DNA of 64,000 nt, from contig JAVYIG010000097.1 in assembly GCA_035222895.1 (NCBI GenBank), forward strand, positions 620,001 through 684,000, written 5' to 3'. This document shows positions 1 through 13,400 of the stretch, in pieces. The notes under the pieces were generated by a model, which was not told the DNA's origin, did not search any database, and saw only the letters and a list, made by a program, of their open reading frames with translations. A program made the position numbers and the translations under genes. The DNA is from Strongylocentrotus droebachiensis. Lineage: Eukaryota; Echinodermata; Echinoidea; Camarodonta; Strongylocentrotidae. Position 1 is the stretch's first letter, and every line of letters starts with the position of its first letter.

Positions 1-1180
1 TGTACATTTTATTATATCATTTAGGTAATTTATACTGACACAAATTGTCATACATTTCATAGTTTTATCAAAAACTTTAGATAATGCTTTGGTAGTCAGC
101 TATATAATATAAACTTTTGTCTTCATCATGAATGCCTATCTGTTGATGATAAATGCGTTGCTAGAAAGATAAGTTGCTTAAATACAACCAGGGCTTGTAA
201 ACTCACATATCCCTGATACAACATAACGAGAGACCTGACAATGCGCCTACCGTGAAACAGACAGGAACATGGGTAAATATTGGCGCCGCCTGTCTTACAT
301 AATGGCAACCATATACCGCAGCACCAAATCCGCCAAGGCGCCATCGTGTGCAATCACAGCCAATGGAGTGCGCCCATTATGATATATCTATTGATTTTGT
401 TCAAGTAATACTAATAGTCCTACTGGAGCATATGGGCCGAAAGTGAAGGAAAATTATATTCCCTTTGCAAATCAGCCTACTTATCAAAACGTAACGATTG
501 ATTTTAAAAGTAGGGAGAAATAATTATCAACATGTATGAATTTAAAGGGTTATTCCATTGTATCCAGTGACGGCGCTCCTGAACTATAGCACTTGCGAAG
601 AAAATGTGCAGAAATGTACAAGCCTATGACAATCCGTAAACAATTAAAAAGTGTTTTTTTAGCGCACGCAAAACTCAAAAGGAGGAAGTTAAAGAACCAC
701 CAGAAGACAAAGACTTTGAGGGAAATGATACAGGAAATATTTCGTTATAAAACAAGCAAACATCGGAGATGTCGTTATGAAGGCTAATCTAGGAAATACC
801 GGTGCGTTATCACTCAGCACTTGTGAATGCTCATAACGTTTCGGAGCAGACCCCCGCGGAATCAAAAGTCATAAATCAATGGGGTGCATGTATTACGGAC
901 GTGAGCAGCATGGTCCTGCCTCTTCATCGCATTCTGTATCTTTTGGTGGCATAACAACGCTGGCGAGGAACGGAGTAACACGTGCATTCGAGAGCATCTT
1001 GTTGAAAAGGAGTTATTTACAGTGCAGTACAAATTCGATAGAGATCCTTGTTCGAACAATTAAAACTATCAGCCAATCAGTTACGTGAATCTGGTTTCTC
1101 AGGATCATTCATTGTGTAATCACAAAGAGCATCGCTGTAATTTTGTTAGGTCGCTTCACACACAACAGTTTAAACAGTGG
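1..1180. other. Upstream flank of the fibulin gene, no gene recognised
   Basis: The only open frames are below 80 codons, and none resembles a known protein or ends at a convincing splice site. The stretch from about 820 to 1080 is richer in CpG than its surroundings and could belong to the fibulin promoter region, but this is weak. Confidence 0.4.
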
Positions 1181-1210
1181 GATTTAAATACCTCGTGGAT
1201 CAGTGCTGTT
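1181..1210 (+). promoter_or_regulatory. Possible core promoter of the fibulin gene
   Basis: A TATA-like tttaaata at 1183-1190 is followed by an initiator-like tcagt at 1200-1204, about 150 bases before the start codon at 1352. The spacing between the two is shorter than the usual 25-30 bases, so at most one of them is likely to be used. The placement is inferred from motifs only. Confidence 0.22.
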
Positions 1211-1351
1211 GTCGGTTGTCGGGGGTAAATGTTTTGCAGGTTCTATGGAGTTGTGGTCGTATCCGGGAATGTACTAAGCTAAGCAACAGACTGGGAAATC
1301 ATACATACAGCGTTGACATTGAATTATAAACATTGATTGGTAATAATCATC

Positions 1352-1406
1352 ATGAAGGTCTACATAAGTTTGATAACACTTCTCGTCTGTTTCAGCTTTT
1401 GTCATG
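1352..1406 (+). CDS. FBLN1: Fibulin-1 exon 1: start codon and signal peptide
   Basis: The exon gives 18 codons plus one base before the donor g|gtaagt. The peptide has a basic second residue pair and a hydrophobic core ([12 protein letters not shown]), as in a secretory signal. The start is the only ATG in frame with the downstream exon that gives a signal peptide. It ends in phase 1. Confidence 0.8.
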
Positions 1407-4400
1407 GTAAGTCCAATGGTCAAACCGTTTTCATTTTACTACTGTAATTACTCAGATGATTATGTTCAGCATGTTCAGTAAATAATAACATTACCAGGTC
1501 ACCTAATATTGTAATTAGATGAAAGACATGTTAGGTGCAGGTGAATTAGAGGGAGAGAGTGAGAGAATGGGTAGGAGCATGGACACGGAAACTGTTTTAA
1601 TGTTATCAATGTCAAGTAGCTGTGTGTTGAAACATATTTGTACATTATATATACAGGACTCCTTGTCTATTGGCTTTTCAGTAGTGAAGATTGTGCAACG
1701 TAATTAGAAGTGATGTTTTAACACATGTACCGGTATTGTAATAATATTAATCCAAATGTAGACATTGTCTTCAAGAATTTAAGTTTAACAGTAGAGAATA
1801 TGAGGAAAAAGAACTTGCAAGTTGTAGCCTACATGTACCTGTAAGTGGGCACTTACATATTAGAAGTGAAAATACTTTACATCAATGGTAAATGAGATGA
1901 GAAAATTACATTTTGGGTGTTGAATTATATATAGATAGAAATAACCATCAATATCAGTTAAAAGGTAATTTGTTTGCATATTGCACTTTGAGGAGGACAC
2001 AAAAAGAGAAATTAGAAGTTGAGAAATAGAGGCAGACTGACCGTAATATATATTGATAATTTAATATGTTTTTCCCTTCATATATTCATATACTCAATGC
2101 CAGGCGCGTACGCAGGATTTTTTTCAAGGGGGGGGTTTTAACATTCATAAATCGGGCCGAAAATTTCGCAACGACTCAGCCGACCGCTGAATAAGCGGGG
2201 GGGGGGGGGGGGGGGGGGGGGGGGTAAGAGGACACATTTTTTTTTTTTTTTTGGGTCCCCAAAAAATCAAAAGGGGGGGTTTTAGGTTTCTTTTGGGGGG
2301 GTTTATACACATAAAAATACCAAAGGGGGGGGGTTTAACCCCCCAAACCCCCCCCCCCCCCTGCGTACGCGCCTGCTCAATGCTATTTAATGTTTACAAG
2401 TGAAATACATGTATGCAAATAAAACAATTTCTAGATAAAATGCCCTGCTGCTTTTTTAAAAACAGTTTTACTTAGTAACAACAGGGTTTGGGGTGTGAAG
2501 GTCAATCAAACACTTTATTTCCAAATAATGATTCATAGAGATTTTTCAAGCACATGATGTCGGCAGATGTAATTCTTTTTAGTTTGTTTTGCAAATTCAC
2601 CTGGGCTGCTGCCCCACCAGGCAATCCCCAGGCCACGCCCCCCTCAAAAATAAAGGAAATGGGAAAAATACATAATTGGCTACACGGATGATCTGTAAAA
2701 GTGTTTAACCTGATTTACCAACTATTAAAGAGGAAGTGATTATGAAGATAGAGAGATCCAAGTTTGCTATGCTTTGAGAAGAAGTTTCGTTTTCTATTGA
2801 CAAACCTTTGAAACCAGACATGTACCAAAATATTATGTGGGAATGAGATAATGATTTCATATAGAAGTTCACAAGTTCAGAGTCATACATGTAGGTGGCT
2901 AATCAATGAGAAAAGATCTGTATCATGTAGATGCCACTCTTTTGCTGTTTAGATGCCCGAAAATATTCACATTTTCATCATTGGCTTTCACTTGGAAGGT
3001 TAATTTGTACTTGGCATGGATGATTGTGTTGGGATTATTATAGTACTCCCCTCCCCCTCCTCGTGTGTTTGATGTGTGTTTGGGAGGTAGGGGGCGTAGA
3101 CAGTAGGCCTACATGTATTTGCAACAGGCTGCCCATTACCATTACTCCAAAATATTATGTGGCTAATAAGAGGCTATAGGTTTGTATGATACACTCCAAA
3201 TATAAGTTTCTGATTATGAATGGTACTGAAATTTGTAATTAGTTCGGTATCAGTCATTTTCATTATAACTCAATTTACTAGAAAAGTGGTAATTTATTAC
3301 CTCTTTCTTCTTGTAATATAAGTAATTTCAATTATTTGTTGTGATCTAAAAATGGAGCCTGTGTTGTACACAGCTATTTTTGTTCTTAATCTCAATATTC
3401 ATTTACACATAAGACTTGCTTTTTGGTGTTGTTAACGCATTATAATGTAATTACAATATGTATGTCAACACGAATTGTCCTTCTCTTTTCCATCTTGTAG
3501 CATCCCTGATAGATGTGATGCCAGACTGCTGTGAGAGGGGTGCATCATTTGCCGGTTTAGGCCGCATGTGTGACGACCTAGAGGCAATCCCTGATATAGC
3601 GCCAGAGGACCATGGGATCTGTATGGTTATAATGAAGTCATGCTGTGCAAATAGTCTCGGGCCAGTCTTATGTGAAAGGGCTCTTAATCACAGGATGAAT
3701 GTAGGCAGTTGTCAGACCATGAGCAATGACACATGTTTCTCAGTTGGCAGGGTAAGTGGGTTCAAGAATGGAGGCTTGAAGTAAACATTTTTAGATGAAT
3801 ATGAGAGAATCGTATTTGGAATTCTAGCACTCCCTTTAGAAAAAATAAACATATAATTCGTCCCTTTTTTCACAAAGTGACGGTAGTGAATGAAAATCGC
3901 ATACAATTTGCGTGCAGATTTTCCTCACTACCGTCACTTCGTGAAAACAGGAACGAATTGTGTGGATGTGATACATGAAACTTTTCAAATGTGCATCTTA
4001 ATTCAAATCATTTCATCAAAAATTATCTATTGGAAATATATAAGATATTTCAGGGAACTCAGTTCATACCTTCTTATTAAATAGCACTTAAAACTTGTAA
4101 TAGAAATAAAGCTAATATTTAGTTAGCCCAGGGAGATAAACTCCCATCTCCCTGAATAGCATGTGCATCGAAACGTTTAAAACTCATGAATATCGTAGGA
4201 ATAATCTAATGTGATTGATTGCAGGAAGCATTCCATGTAGCCTTCAGCCTTGTAATGGCTCTTATCTTGACAAGATCTTTGAAATTCATTCAAGGAAAAC
4301 TCCCTGAAAAGTTCCTGATTCTTGAGCAAAGTTGCTCATAGCAAAGAAACTAGCATCACCAGTGGCCCAGTCAAAGCTTAGCCTGTTGTGTGAGAGTTTT

Positions 4401-7400
4401 CTTTTATCTACATCTTTCCTTTTTTGAAAGAAAGGGTCTATACATATTAATTAAATGAACTCTTTGTAACTCAATCTAGCCCTGTGTTATTTTAACATTT
4501 AAAAAAAAATCAAATGTATGGCACTATGTCATATTCAATGTAATATTGTATGAAAAGTGACACATTGAGGAGGAAACTTCACCCCATCTTTTTGTAGGTC
4601 AGAGTAGGACGTGAAAAAACCTCTTAAACACGTTTTTAGTCATTGAAAATAGTCGAATTTGATTGATTTTATTACTGCATTTCAACAGTCTCTTTTATGT
4701 GAAATAAGATGCTCCACAGCTAGGGGGTTGTGGAATGGCATTATTGGTGCATTAAATATCTAACCTGTTGTATGATGTGTTTAGTAGGCCCATATTTTGA
4801 TAATTGTTTTGAAGAAAGAAAAAAATGCTTCCAAAACAGACCGATGATCTACTGAGACCCCCTGGATTGTAAAGTATATTATGTTGAAATATTTGTATAA
4901 TGTTTTCCCAACAGACCATACAATGGAAACAGTCAGTCCTCTAAAGCAGACAAATATTCAAAATTATACTCACTTCCGTATCACTGATACGGGGAATTGA
5001 ACAAAGAAACAATGAGAAAAGCAATTTGAACATTTTTTGACAAAAATATAATTGTTTCAATTATTTGCACCCGTTTCAACTTTTCAAAGAGTGCATGTTT
5101 ATTATTAATGAGTGACTTTTTGATTAAACGCTATTGGCAACCATTCAACTTTTAATACCTTCTTGGAAGACTCAAGTATGTTTCATTTGAAACGGAAATT
5201 TGATGTCCCTGCCCTCTCTTCCTCTAGCCCTGGAAGTTCAGATTTAAACAAAACATCTGCATAGTCTCATACAGAATTAATAATCAAGGCAATACATTTC
5301 TTTTCATTAGCACTTGTCAATCATTATGCTGATTATAAAAGTGAAAATAGACAAATGAAATAACCTTTTGTATGCTTATTGTTAGTTAATGATAACAGTC
5401 AATTAATAACAAGTTGAGATAAGTAAATTCTTTTCAAGAATCGTGTTATTATCTTGGAAGGTGTTTTAAGATGAAATTTAATTTATTCTTTTTGGGTGGA
5501 TTGATATCATACTTTCCAGGAATGCTGCGATTGCTGTGAGCTTGGTATCAATGCATTTCATGATGGTATCGAGTGTGAATCCATGAGAACAGGCACATCT
5601 TGTGACCGTGCCTTCGCCTACTGCTGTAAGGCGGCTGCCTCTAGTTTTGATGGTAAGATAGTGATTAAAGACCCTTTCCAATCAAGAAAAAGTACTGTTA
5701 AGATGGGAAAATAGTTGGTGGGTTGTGTGTCCGCACACTTCAGAAACATAAACATTGACTATATCACCCATTAAATAATTTCGGAATAGACCATGCATCG
5801 ATCTAGTTCCAGTCAGCTAGTGTCCAAATTTTATTTCTATGCCTGAGCTCTAGCACCTTCTTATTAGTTTCATGAAACGGATTTTCACTTATATAACAGA
5901 TTGCCATAGTCGTAATTAGATTTGTTATAGATATAGATATCAAATTTTTTATAGTCGGTCAAATGGTGTATGAAACGGACCCAGTTGGATGTCAGTATTT
6001 CCACAGTAAAACGTCTTTTGATTAACTTACCGGTACTCTTTTCACATTGATGTATATTTCATGTATTGTAATTTGTTAGTTTATTTTTTTAATTTTTTTT
6101 TTATATGTAATTGTTTTATCATTGTGTTTTCTTTGTCTAGAACGTAGAGATTTTGGTGGTAAGCGCTTTATAAGCACCATATTTTTTATTATTATTATTA
6201 CCTTTGAAGCACTATTCATCATACAGACTGCACTAAAACACCATTAACCAGTCACTACCATTTACTATTAAGTAATTATCATTGAAATACCATTTAAAAT
6301 TTAGTCACTACCATCGAAGTACATGTACCAATTATCATTTCATCACTATACCATTGAAACACTATTTACCAAAGACATATGTACCACTGTAACACCATTC
6401 ACGATTTAGTCAGTATACCATACCATAATTTCAAATTTAAATTCAAATTCAATTTATTTCCACTTTAAAAAACATTTACAAATCAATAATGTATAAAGAT
6501 ATTAGTGGCAGGGTCATAAAAAGCACTAAATTGGCTCGTTGAAAGTGACCCCTTAATAAATAACAAGAATATACATCACATATTATACATTGTAAGAAAA
6601 ATATCAACAAATTATTACAGAAAAAACTTAAAGGTAATACAAAGTTTTGGGAAATTTTGAAAATTGGGTGGATAGTGATTCTTTAAAATGTTGATATATT
6701 TGGATGCCCCTGTGGATGTATTATAAGCACTAGAAAATTTAGCCCCTAAAACACTTCAGCTTTCGTTCAAAATTCGTTCAATATTTCTTTTAGAAGTGAA
6801 ACCCCAAACAATATTACAATAATTAAAATGGGAAGAAATGAGGGCATGATATCACATTTTCAAAACAGTCTGAGGTAAGAAATTCAATTGAATAAAACAC
6901 CAATATTTTTAGATAAAGTGTTACAAAGATGATTTATATGGTGGTTCCAAGATAGTTTTTTCATCTACAATTACTCCTAAAAATGTTGTACTTGACACCC
7001 AAGTTATCTTTTTATTTGAATAGAACAAATTTAAATCCATTGGAATTTTGGTTTTAGTTCCAAACATAATATAATTAGTTTTATTAGTATTTAATTTTAA
7101 CTCATTGGATTTCATCCACATAATTAAATTTATTAATTGAGTTTTTACGAAGTTAAATAAAGTTGTAGGATCACGACCTTTATAAAATACACTGGTATCA
7201 TCTGCAAATAAAATATAACGCAAATTATGGGTTGAACATGGCATGACATTAATATAAATCTAAAACAAAAGGGGGCCGAGAATAGATCCTTAGGAATTCC
7301 GCAACCTATTGTTTTAACTTGGGGTTCAGCTTCATTAATAATTGTTAATTGTTTACGATCAAATAAATAACCATTCATCATACAATTCCACCATTGAAAC

Positions 7401-10400
7401 ACCATTCAGCACGACTCTACCAATGAAACACCATTCACCATCATACACCACCATTGAAACCATTGGCACACCATTGAAATACCATTTACCATTGACGCTA
7501 TACCATTCAAACGCCATTCATTTACCATTAGGTTTTTTTGTAAGGGTCAAACTGAGCTCACAAAAACTTTGTTATTACCATCCTATTTAGTTTGGCTCCT
7601 CTAAAGTACACTTGGTTGATAATTCTAATCACAGTTTATAACCCTTTTCTGTCTAAAAAACTGGTGATAAAGCCAGGTACAAACAATAGAGTTGAGTTTG
7701 CACTAGTTTAGTACTTAATGATATGCCTATCATCAAATCACTGTGAAATTTCCTGCTGTTTATCCCTATGCAGAAAATGAATGTTCCCTGCAAACGAGCC
7801 ACAGATTGTGTACAGAACGATGCGTTAATCTGATTGACAACTATGTTTGTGAGTGTCATCCGGGCAATCATTTACTGGAGGACAACATTACCTGTGTAGC
7901 TGGTAAGATAATAAAGTTCTAACACAGGTCATTGTTTAGTGCAAATACACTCTTTGAAGGTATACTTTAAAGGTACTGCTTAACATTCCCAGGTGAAAAA
8001 CGTATATTAGTTTTAAGCTTAATTACTTTAATTGTGTTGACTCTATTTCTGAATGCCTTTATTGTGAAAAGTTGTCAGCATGACATATCATGATGATTAT
8101 GACTTATGAAGTAGAAGAAAGACCAGTGCCTTTTATGGATTTACAAGATATATTTGTTAGAATACATGAACATAATCTGTCATCTACATGTTTCATTTTC
8201 TGAAGAGATTCTTCACTTGGTGTTATTTCTCTTAGTGATTTTGCATTTTATAACACATCAGTTTGTTGTTTTCATCATATCTGTCAAACTGTTTAGTAGT
8301 GTCTTTAAAACTCTAGGGTGGTTTGTGTATGCTACTGCTACTATAATCATAGTTTCCATCTTTCCACTGAAATATTTTTGTGATTATATGTGAACCTCTA
8401 GATTCTAAAGTTGATCATTTTCCAAGTTGCCAGATTTGCCTTTTTTCACAATCTGCAGCAAGTGTTACAGATTTTCCATCAATTTGATTTCAAAGCAGAA
8501 TGGGGATGGAACTTTATCTCAAGTGACATTCATTATGGTCTTAATTTGATAAAGACAATTATTTTGCCTGTTCAGACTTCAGAGCCACAAGGGTGGTAAC
8601 TTTGTGTTATGGTAGATGAGTTAACGCTCTTCTGGCTCCAAACAGATGATTTATGAAGTCCCACCCTGACATTAAGTTGGTTATAGGCTAATAGAAGCAG
8701 AAAATTGGGGCAAAATCTATTATTGATAAGATAGTTATAACTTTTTGAAGTTGCAACCAATCAAATTTCAAATTTCAAATTTCTTACAAGCTTTCCTCCC
8801 ATTTGCTCTGCATCTAAAACTAATTTCAGATATTTCTATTTTTCCTAAAAAAAAATGTTCATTCATACATGCACCCTAAATATAATTATTGCAAAGATTT
8901 TTCTCTACAACCCTTGTATGCATGTAAAAACACTATTCTGTCACTAACTAAGAAAATGAAAGTTTATTAAATTTCTTTACAGAGCAAATTAGAGAGGATC
9001 ACCCAAGGTCAACATAGTGTTGCTAATTTGTGTTTCACTGATGACAACTTAAAAAATTCATATCTTTCCTACTTTTAATAAGATATTGCTCAAACTCTCA
9101 CTAATCTGTTTCTCTCATTTTTCTGCTTTTATTAATACCAGTTATTTATCAGGGTGGGCTTCCCCTTTAACACACTTGGCTAACAAACTTTCATACATTA
9201 TTGACGCAAAATGCCTGTTTACTTGCAGATGGTGATACAAGACCCCCTCCTAGATACTTGGCATGCAGTCAGGCACCTTGCCAGCATGAATGTCGTCAAG
9301 TTGGCAGAGAGTATGAGTGCTACTGCCGTACAGGATATGAGCTCCTGTCAGATGGGTATACTTGTGAAGGCAAGCTTTTTTTAAATAAGATCATTGATTA
9401 TGGATGCTGCAATTGTTTCATTTTGTCAGTTTAATGCCTAGATATGTTCATTCATCTTGCCTCTTCACAAAAGACTTTACATTTCAGATTTACTAATTGA
9501 TAATTTGTGTAAATACAACTGGTTATGTCAAGAAAGCCATTAGAAATGGTTGAAAGATTCGCTCCTGTGTTTGTTTTCATTGTTATCTTATAAAGTTGTT
9601 AGTTGTATCAGTTGATTGTTGATAAACTTTATTGGGACTCCAGATCGGACAAACAGGCTAGTAGGGGTAATAACTAGGCTTGAGTCGGTACGGTCGATCA
9701 CACCGGGACCCGACCGTTGCCGTCGGGTCCCGGTTTCGTTTTTTGAGAACCGACGCTCCGAAAAAAATAATGAAATATGTAAGAAATTGCAGTTTTGCAC
9801 ACCACTAAAATCATTTCACCTTGAAACTTAAGTATTTAATTGTTACCAACCATATTCTAGCTCATCCTGAATCAATCCGAACTGCTGATATAAATATGGG
9901 TTGCAAAGCAGTTCGCCCCATGGGGTTGTTGTTGCCAGCTGCTAGCTAGCTACTGTACTGGCCGGGTCTCTCGCCAGGATTAATAAATCAGGTTGAAAAA
10001 AACATTAATGTTTGAATAATAAAACGGCTTTCTAAAAAGTACTTCTTTACAACATACCGATCGAATAATTTTTAAAAGACAAAATGGATATTATTTCTTT
10101 GATTTTGAACACCGCATGCTTCTTTTAAAAGCTGAAAATTACTTGGCAATCACAAGAAGTTCGATACGGATAGCTGTTGCAAGGCAAGTTCAGACTAGTC
10201 TCGGAAAAATGCGCAGTGCTCCTCGTAGTTAGCTGTAATCCGTGCCAGAACGAACACAAACAAAGACGTGATCGTAACGAGAAAAAATCATTAAAAACTA
10301 CGAGAGCACAATTGGAAAGACAACTACTCAAAATTATCGTAAGCAGATACATAACTTGGAGGAATAATACAATAGTTGTCCAAGAAAAGCCACAGAAATA

Positions 10401-13400
10401 GTGATATTTAAGGAGTTACTATAGGTACAATCATTATCGGAATGGGCCTGCTGATATGTCCGAATTACACGTTATTTGGTTTCTAGCCTCGTGTTCTAAC
10501 ACGAGGCTAGAAACCAAATAACGCCCTCTACGGTAAAAAGCAGTATAACAAAGGATTCGAGTATTTGCAGCAAGCCCCTTGCGATAAAAATGTACCCAGT
10601 TACTCCTCGATTATCACAATTTCTTTGGCATTTCTTGGGCGATTATTGAATTCTTTGTCCAAGTTATTTATCTGATTATCGTAATTTTGAGCAGTAGTTG
10701 TCTTTCCAATTGTGCTCTCGTAGTTTTTAATGATTTTTTTCTCGTTACGATCACGTCTTTGTTTGGGTTCGTTCTGGCACGCATTACAGCTAACAAGGAG
10801 CACTGCGCATTTTCCGAGACTAGTCGGAACTTGCCTTGCAACAGCTATCCGTATCGAAACTTCTTGTGATTACCAAGTAATTTTCAGCTTTTGAAAGAAG
10901 CATGCGGTGTTCAAAATCAAAGAAAAAATATCTATTCTGTTTTTAAAAATTATTCGATCGGTATGTTGTAAAGGAGTACTTTTTAGAAAGCCGTTTTATT
11001 ATTCAAACATTAATGTTTTTTGACCCGGTTTATTCAACCTGCATGAATAAAAATGGCGGCTCGATCGTTGTCTTTCTATTTTTGCTCCAGTTTTTTTAAT
11101 TTTAGAGGCACGATAATGGCACTAAACATCGCCAATCATGGATTAAAATAATGTCAAATGGAAGAATATACCGATCTGTGCCGAGGTATGCATGTGTTGA
11201 TTTATTTGACTGATAAAAAAGGTCACTTTTAAGGGACATACTGATGATATGCGCTTTTTATAGAGGCAAGTGACAAATCCTGCGAGCTGATTTCGGGACA
11301 CCGGGTCCCGATCGGTGCAAGGCCGTCGGGACCCGGTTTATGAAAATCCCGACATGACTCAGGCCTAGTAATAACAGATAGGGAATAGATTTAAAGGGTG
11401 TGTTTGGTAAAGAAACAGGTACATGTAGTCTGATTAGCTAGGAGAACAACATACCCAATGAACATGATTATTTTAATATCTGTGCTTGCAAACAGATAAA
11501 AAGAGTGTCCTATGATGTTGTTTTCACTCATTAGAATTTTCCTGTCATACAAAGTTTATTTAACCTATGACTTATATATTGCAGATGTTGATGAATGTGC
11601 TGTGACTGATTCCTTAGCATGCAATTACGCAGAGAGATGTCTCAACACCATTGGTTCCTTTAACTGCATTAGTGATGTGGTGTGCCGAAGTGGACTAAAA
11701 TACGACCCTGTAAATCAGTATTGTGTTGGTAAGTCAAGAGACTGAATATATACTCCTAGTGATGGAGATTATCTTGTTCTTTTCTTGCCCTAAGGCATTG
11801 AAAGCTTACAGGGATTACTTCATATCAGATACCTATTTACCTCAACCTGGAATGAGAGTGGGAAATGTAGATTAATGCCTTCTTAAACCACATTAGTGCC
11901 AAGCTGTGATTTGAACCACTGACCATTTGATCCACAGTTTGGCAGCATGTCGACTAGACCAAGACATCTGTTCATTGGTATTCAGCAGACAAGCTATCCC
12001 ACCGCTGCCACCAGATTAAAGAATTATTAAATTCTCACAAATTAATTAAATATTCTTCAAATTAATAGTGCTTTTTCTAGAGGAAGTATGTATGGATAGA
12101 CTTCTGTGAGTGTGAGGGGCATCTTGTCAGTATCAAATATTTATGCTAGACTGATAGTGTTGAGGAGAATCGCAAATAAGATGAGATTGCAAACATGGTG
12201 TTCCAGACATTATAATGGGATTTGGGGCCCCATCTAGTATTGGGTAATGTGACTGATCTGAATTGATCGCAAACCAACTTGGGCTTGGTATCAATGACAA
12301 CTGCTAACACAAAAATTTGATTATTGTAATACTAAAATTGATTAGGGGACTGTCAAGTCAATATCGGCTCCATGTGAGATGAAGCCTTGGTTTGTATCTC
12401 TGCACTATAGATCATATGAAATCATGTAATCTCCTGTTACAGATATTGATGAGTGTGCTGAGAGGACGGACACCTGTGATGAACGAAGCATTTGTGAAAA
12501 CAGGTACGCCAGCTATACCTGTCAACATGCCAGCTGCCCTACAGGTTACTTCTATGACAGGACTGTATCACAGTGCAATGGTGAGGATAAGCTCTTGTTC
12601 TCTCAATAAAATTGGCATTTCGCCTGACAGGTTGTTCAAGGATTTCAGTTAAAATTTAACAGGTTTCCTGCAGGAACTGGGTGGTTCCTACTATCATCAT
12701 CATCAGAACATTCAGATAAACAGAAGTGTCATGTCTTCAAAGGGTCATACAGACAGAAAGCATCTCTGTAGTATTCTTCCAAATAAATTATCTACTCGGT
12801 ATTCAGTGCTCATATCATAGATTCTGTGCTCATATCATAGATTCCATCAGTGAAATCTCCTTCCTAGTATAATAACTACTTGTAACCAAAGAAGTTTCCT
12901 TTTTTTATATCGGGGCTCAAAAGCGTAAGATTACAAAAAAGAAATATACATTGGTTTCATGAGGGTTTGTAACAGTGATCGTTGTAGTAAGGTTCTGCTG
13001 TATGTTTAACCTTCTCAAATTCACTTTATTGTTAAGTATTTAAATTGATGATGAGTTAAACGATTAATTGATTTCATGTTTATATTTCCCAAAAGATATT
13101 GATGAATGTGCTAGAGGCACTCATGAATGCCTAGATGGAGCTCGGTGTGATAATCTTCCAGGAAGCTTTCATTGTACCAGGATTGTACCCTGTGGCACGG
13201 GATACACTATCAATGGAGTCACACAGCAGTGTGTAGGTAAGAATCGAAAGGAAAGTACTGAAATGAATATGGGTAGAATCTGTTGATACAAGGGATTGAA
13301 ATAAATACTGATTTATGTCATTATATTCTTTAAAGGAAATAAGTTTTAACAATAATCCAAGTGAATAGCAAATTTTCAATCGATAAAGTAGGTGCTAGTG

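Noticed and set aside
593-787. 64-codon Lys/Arg-rich open frame upstream of fibulin
   Set aside because: No family resemblance, no splice context and AT/purine-rich composition. Most likely chance.
10125-10869. Mirrored open frames with a [18 protein letters not shown] motif
   Set aside because: The same peptide appears on both arms of the foldback element in opposite orientation, without a start, length or domain to suggest a gene.
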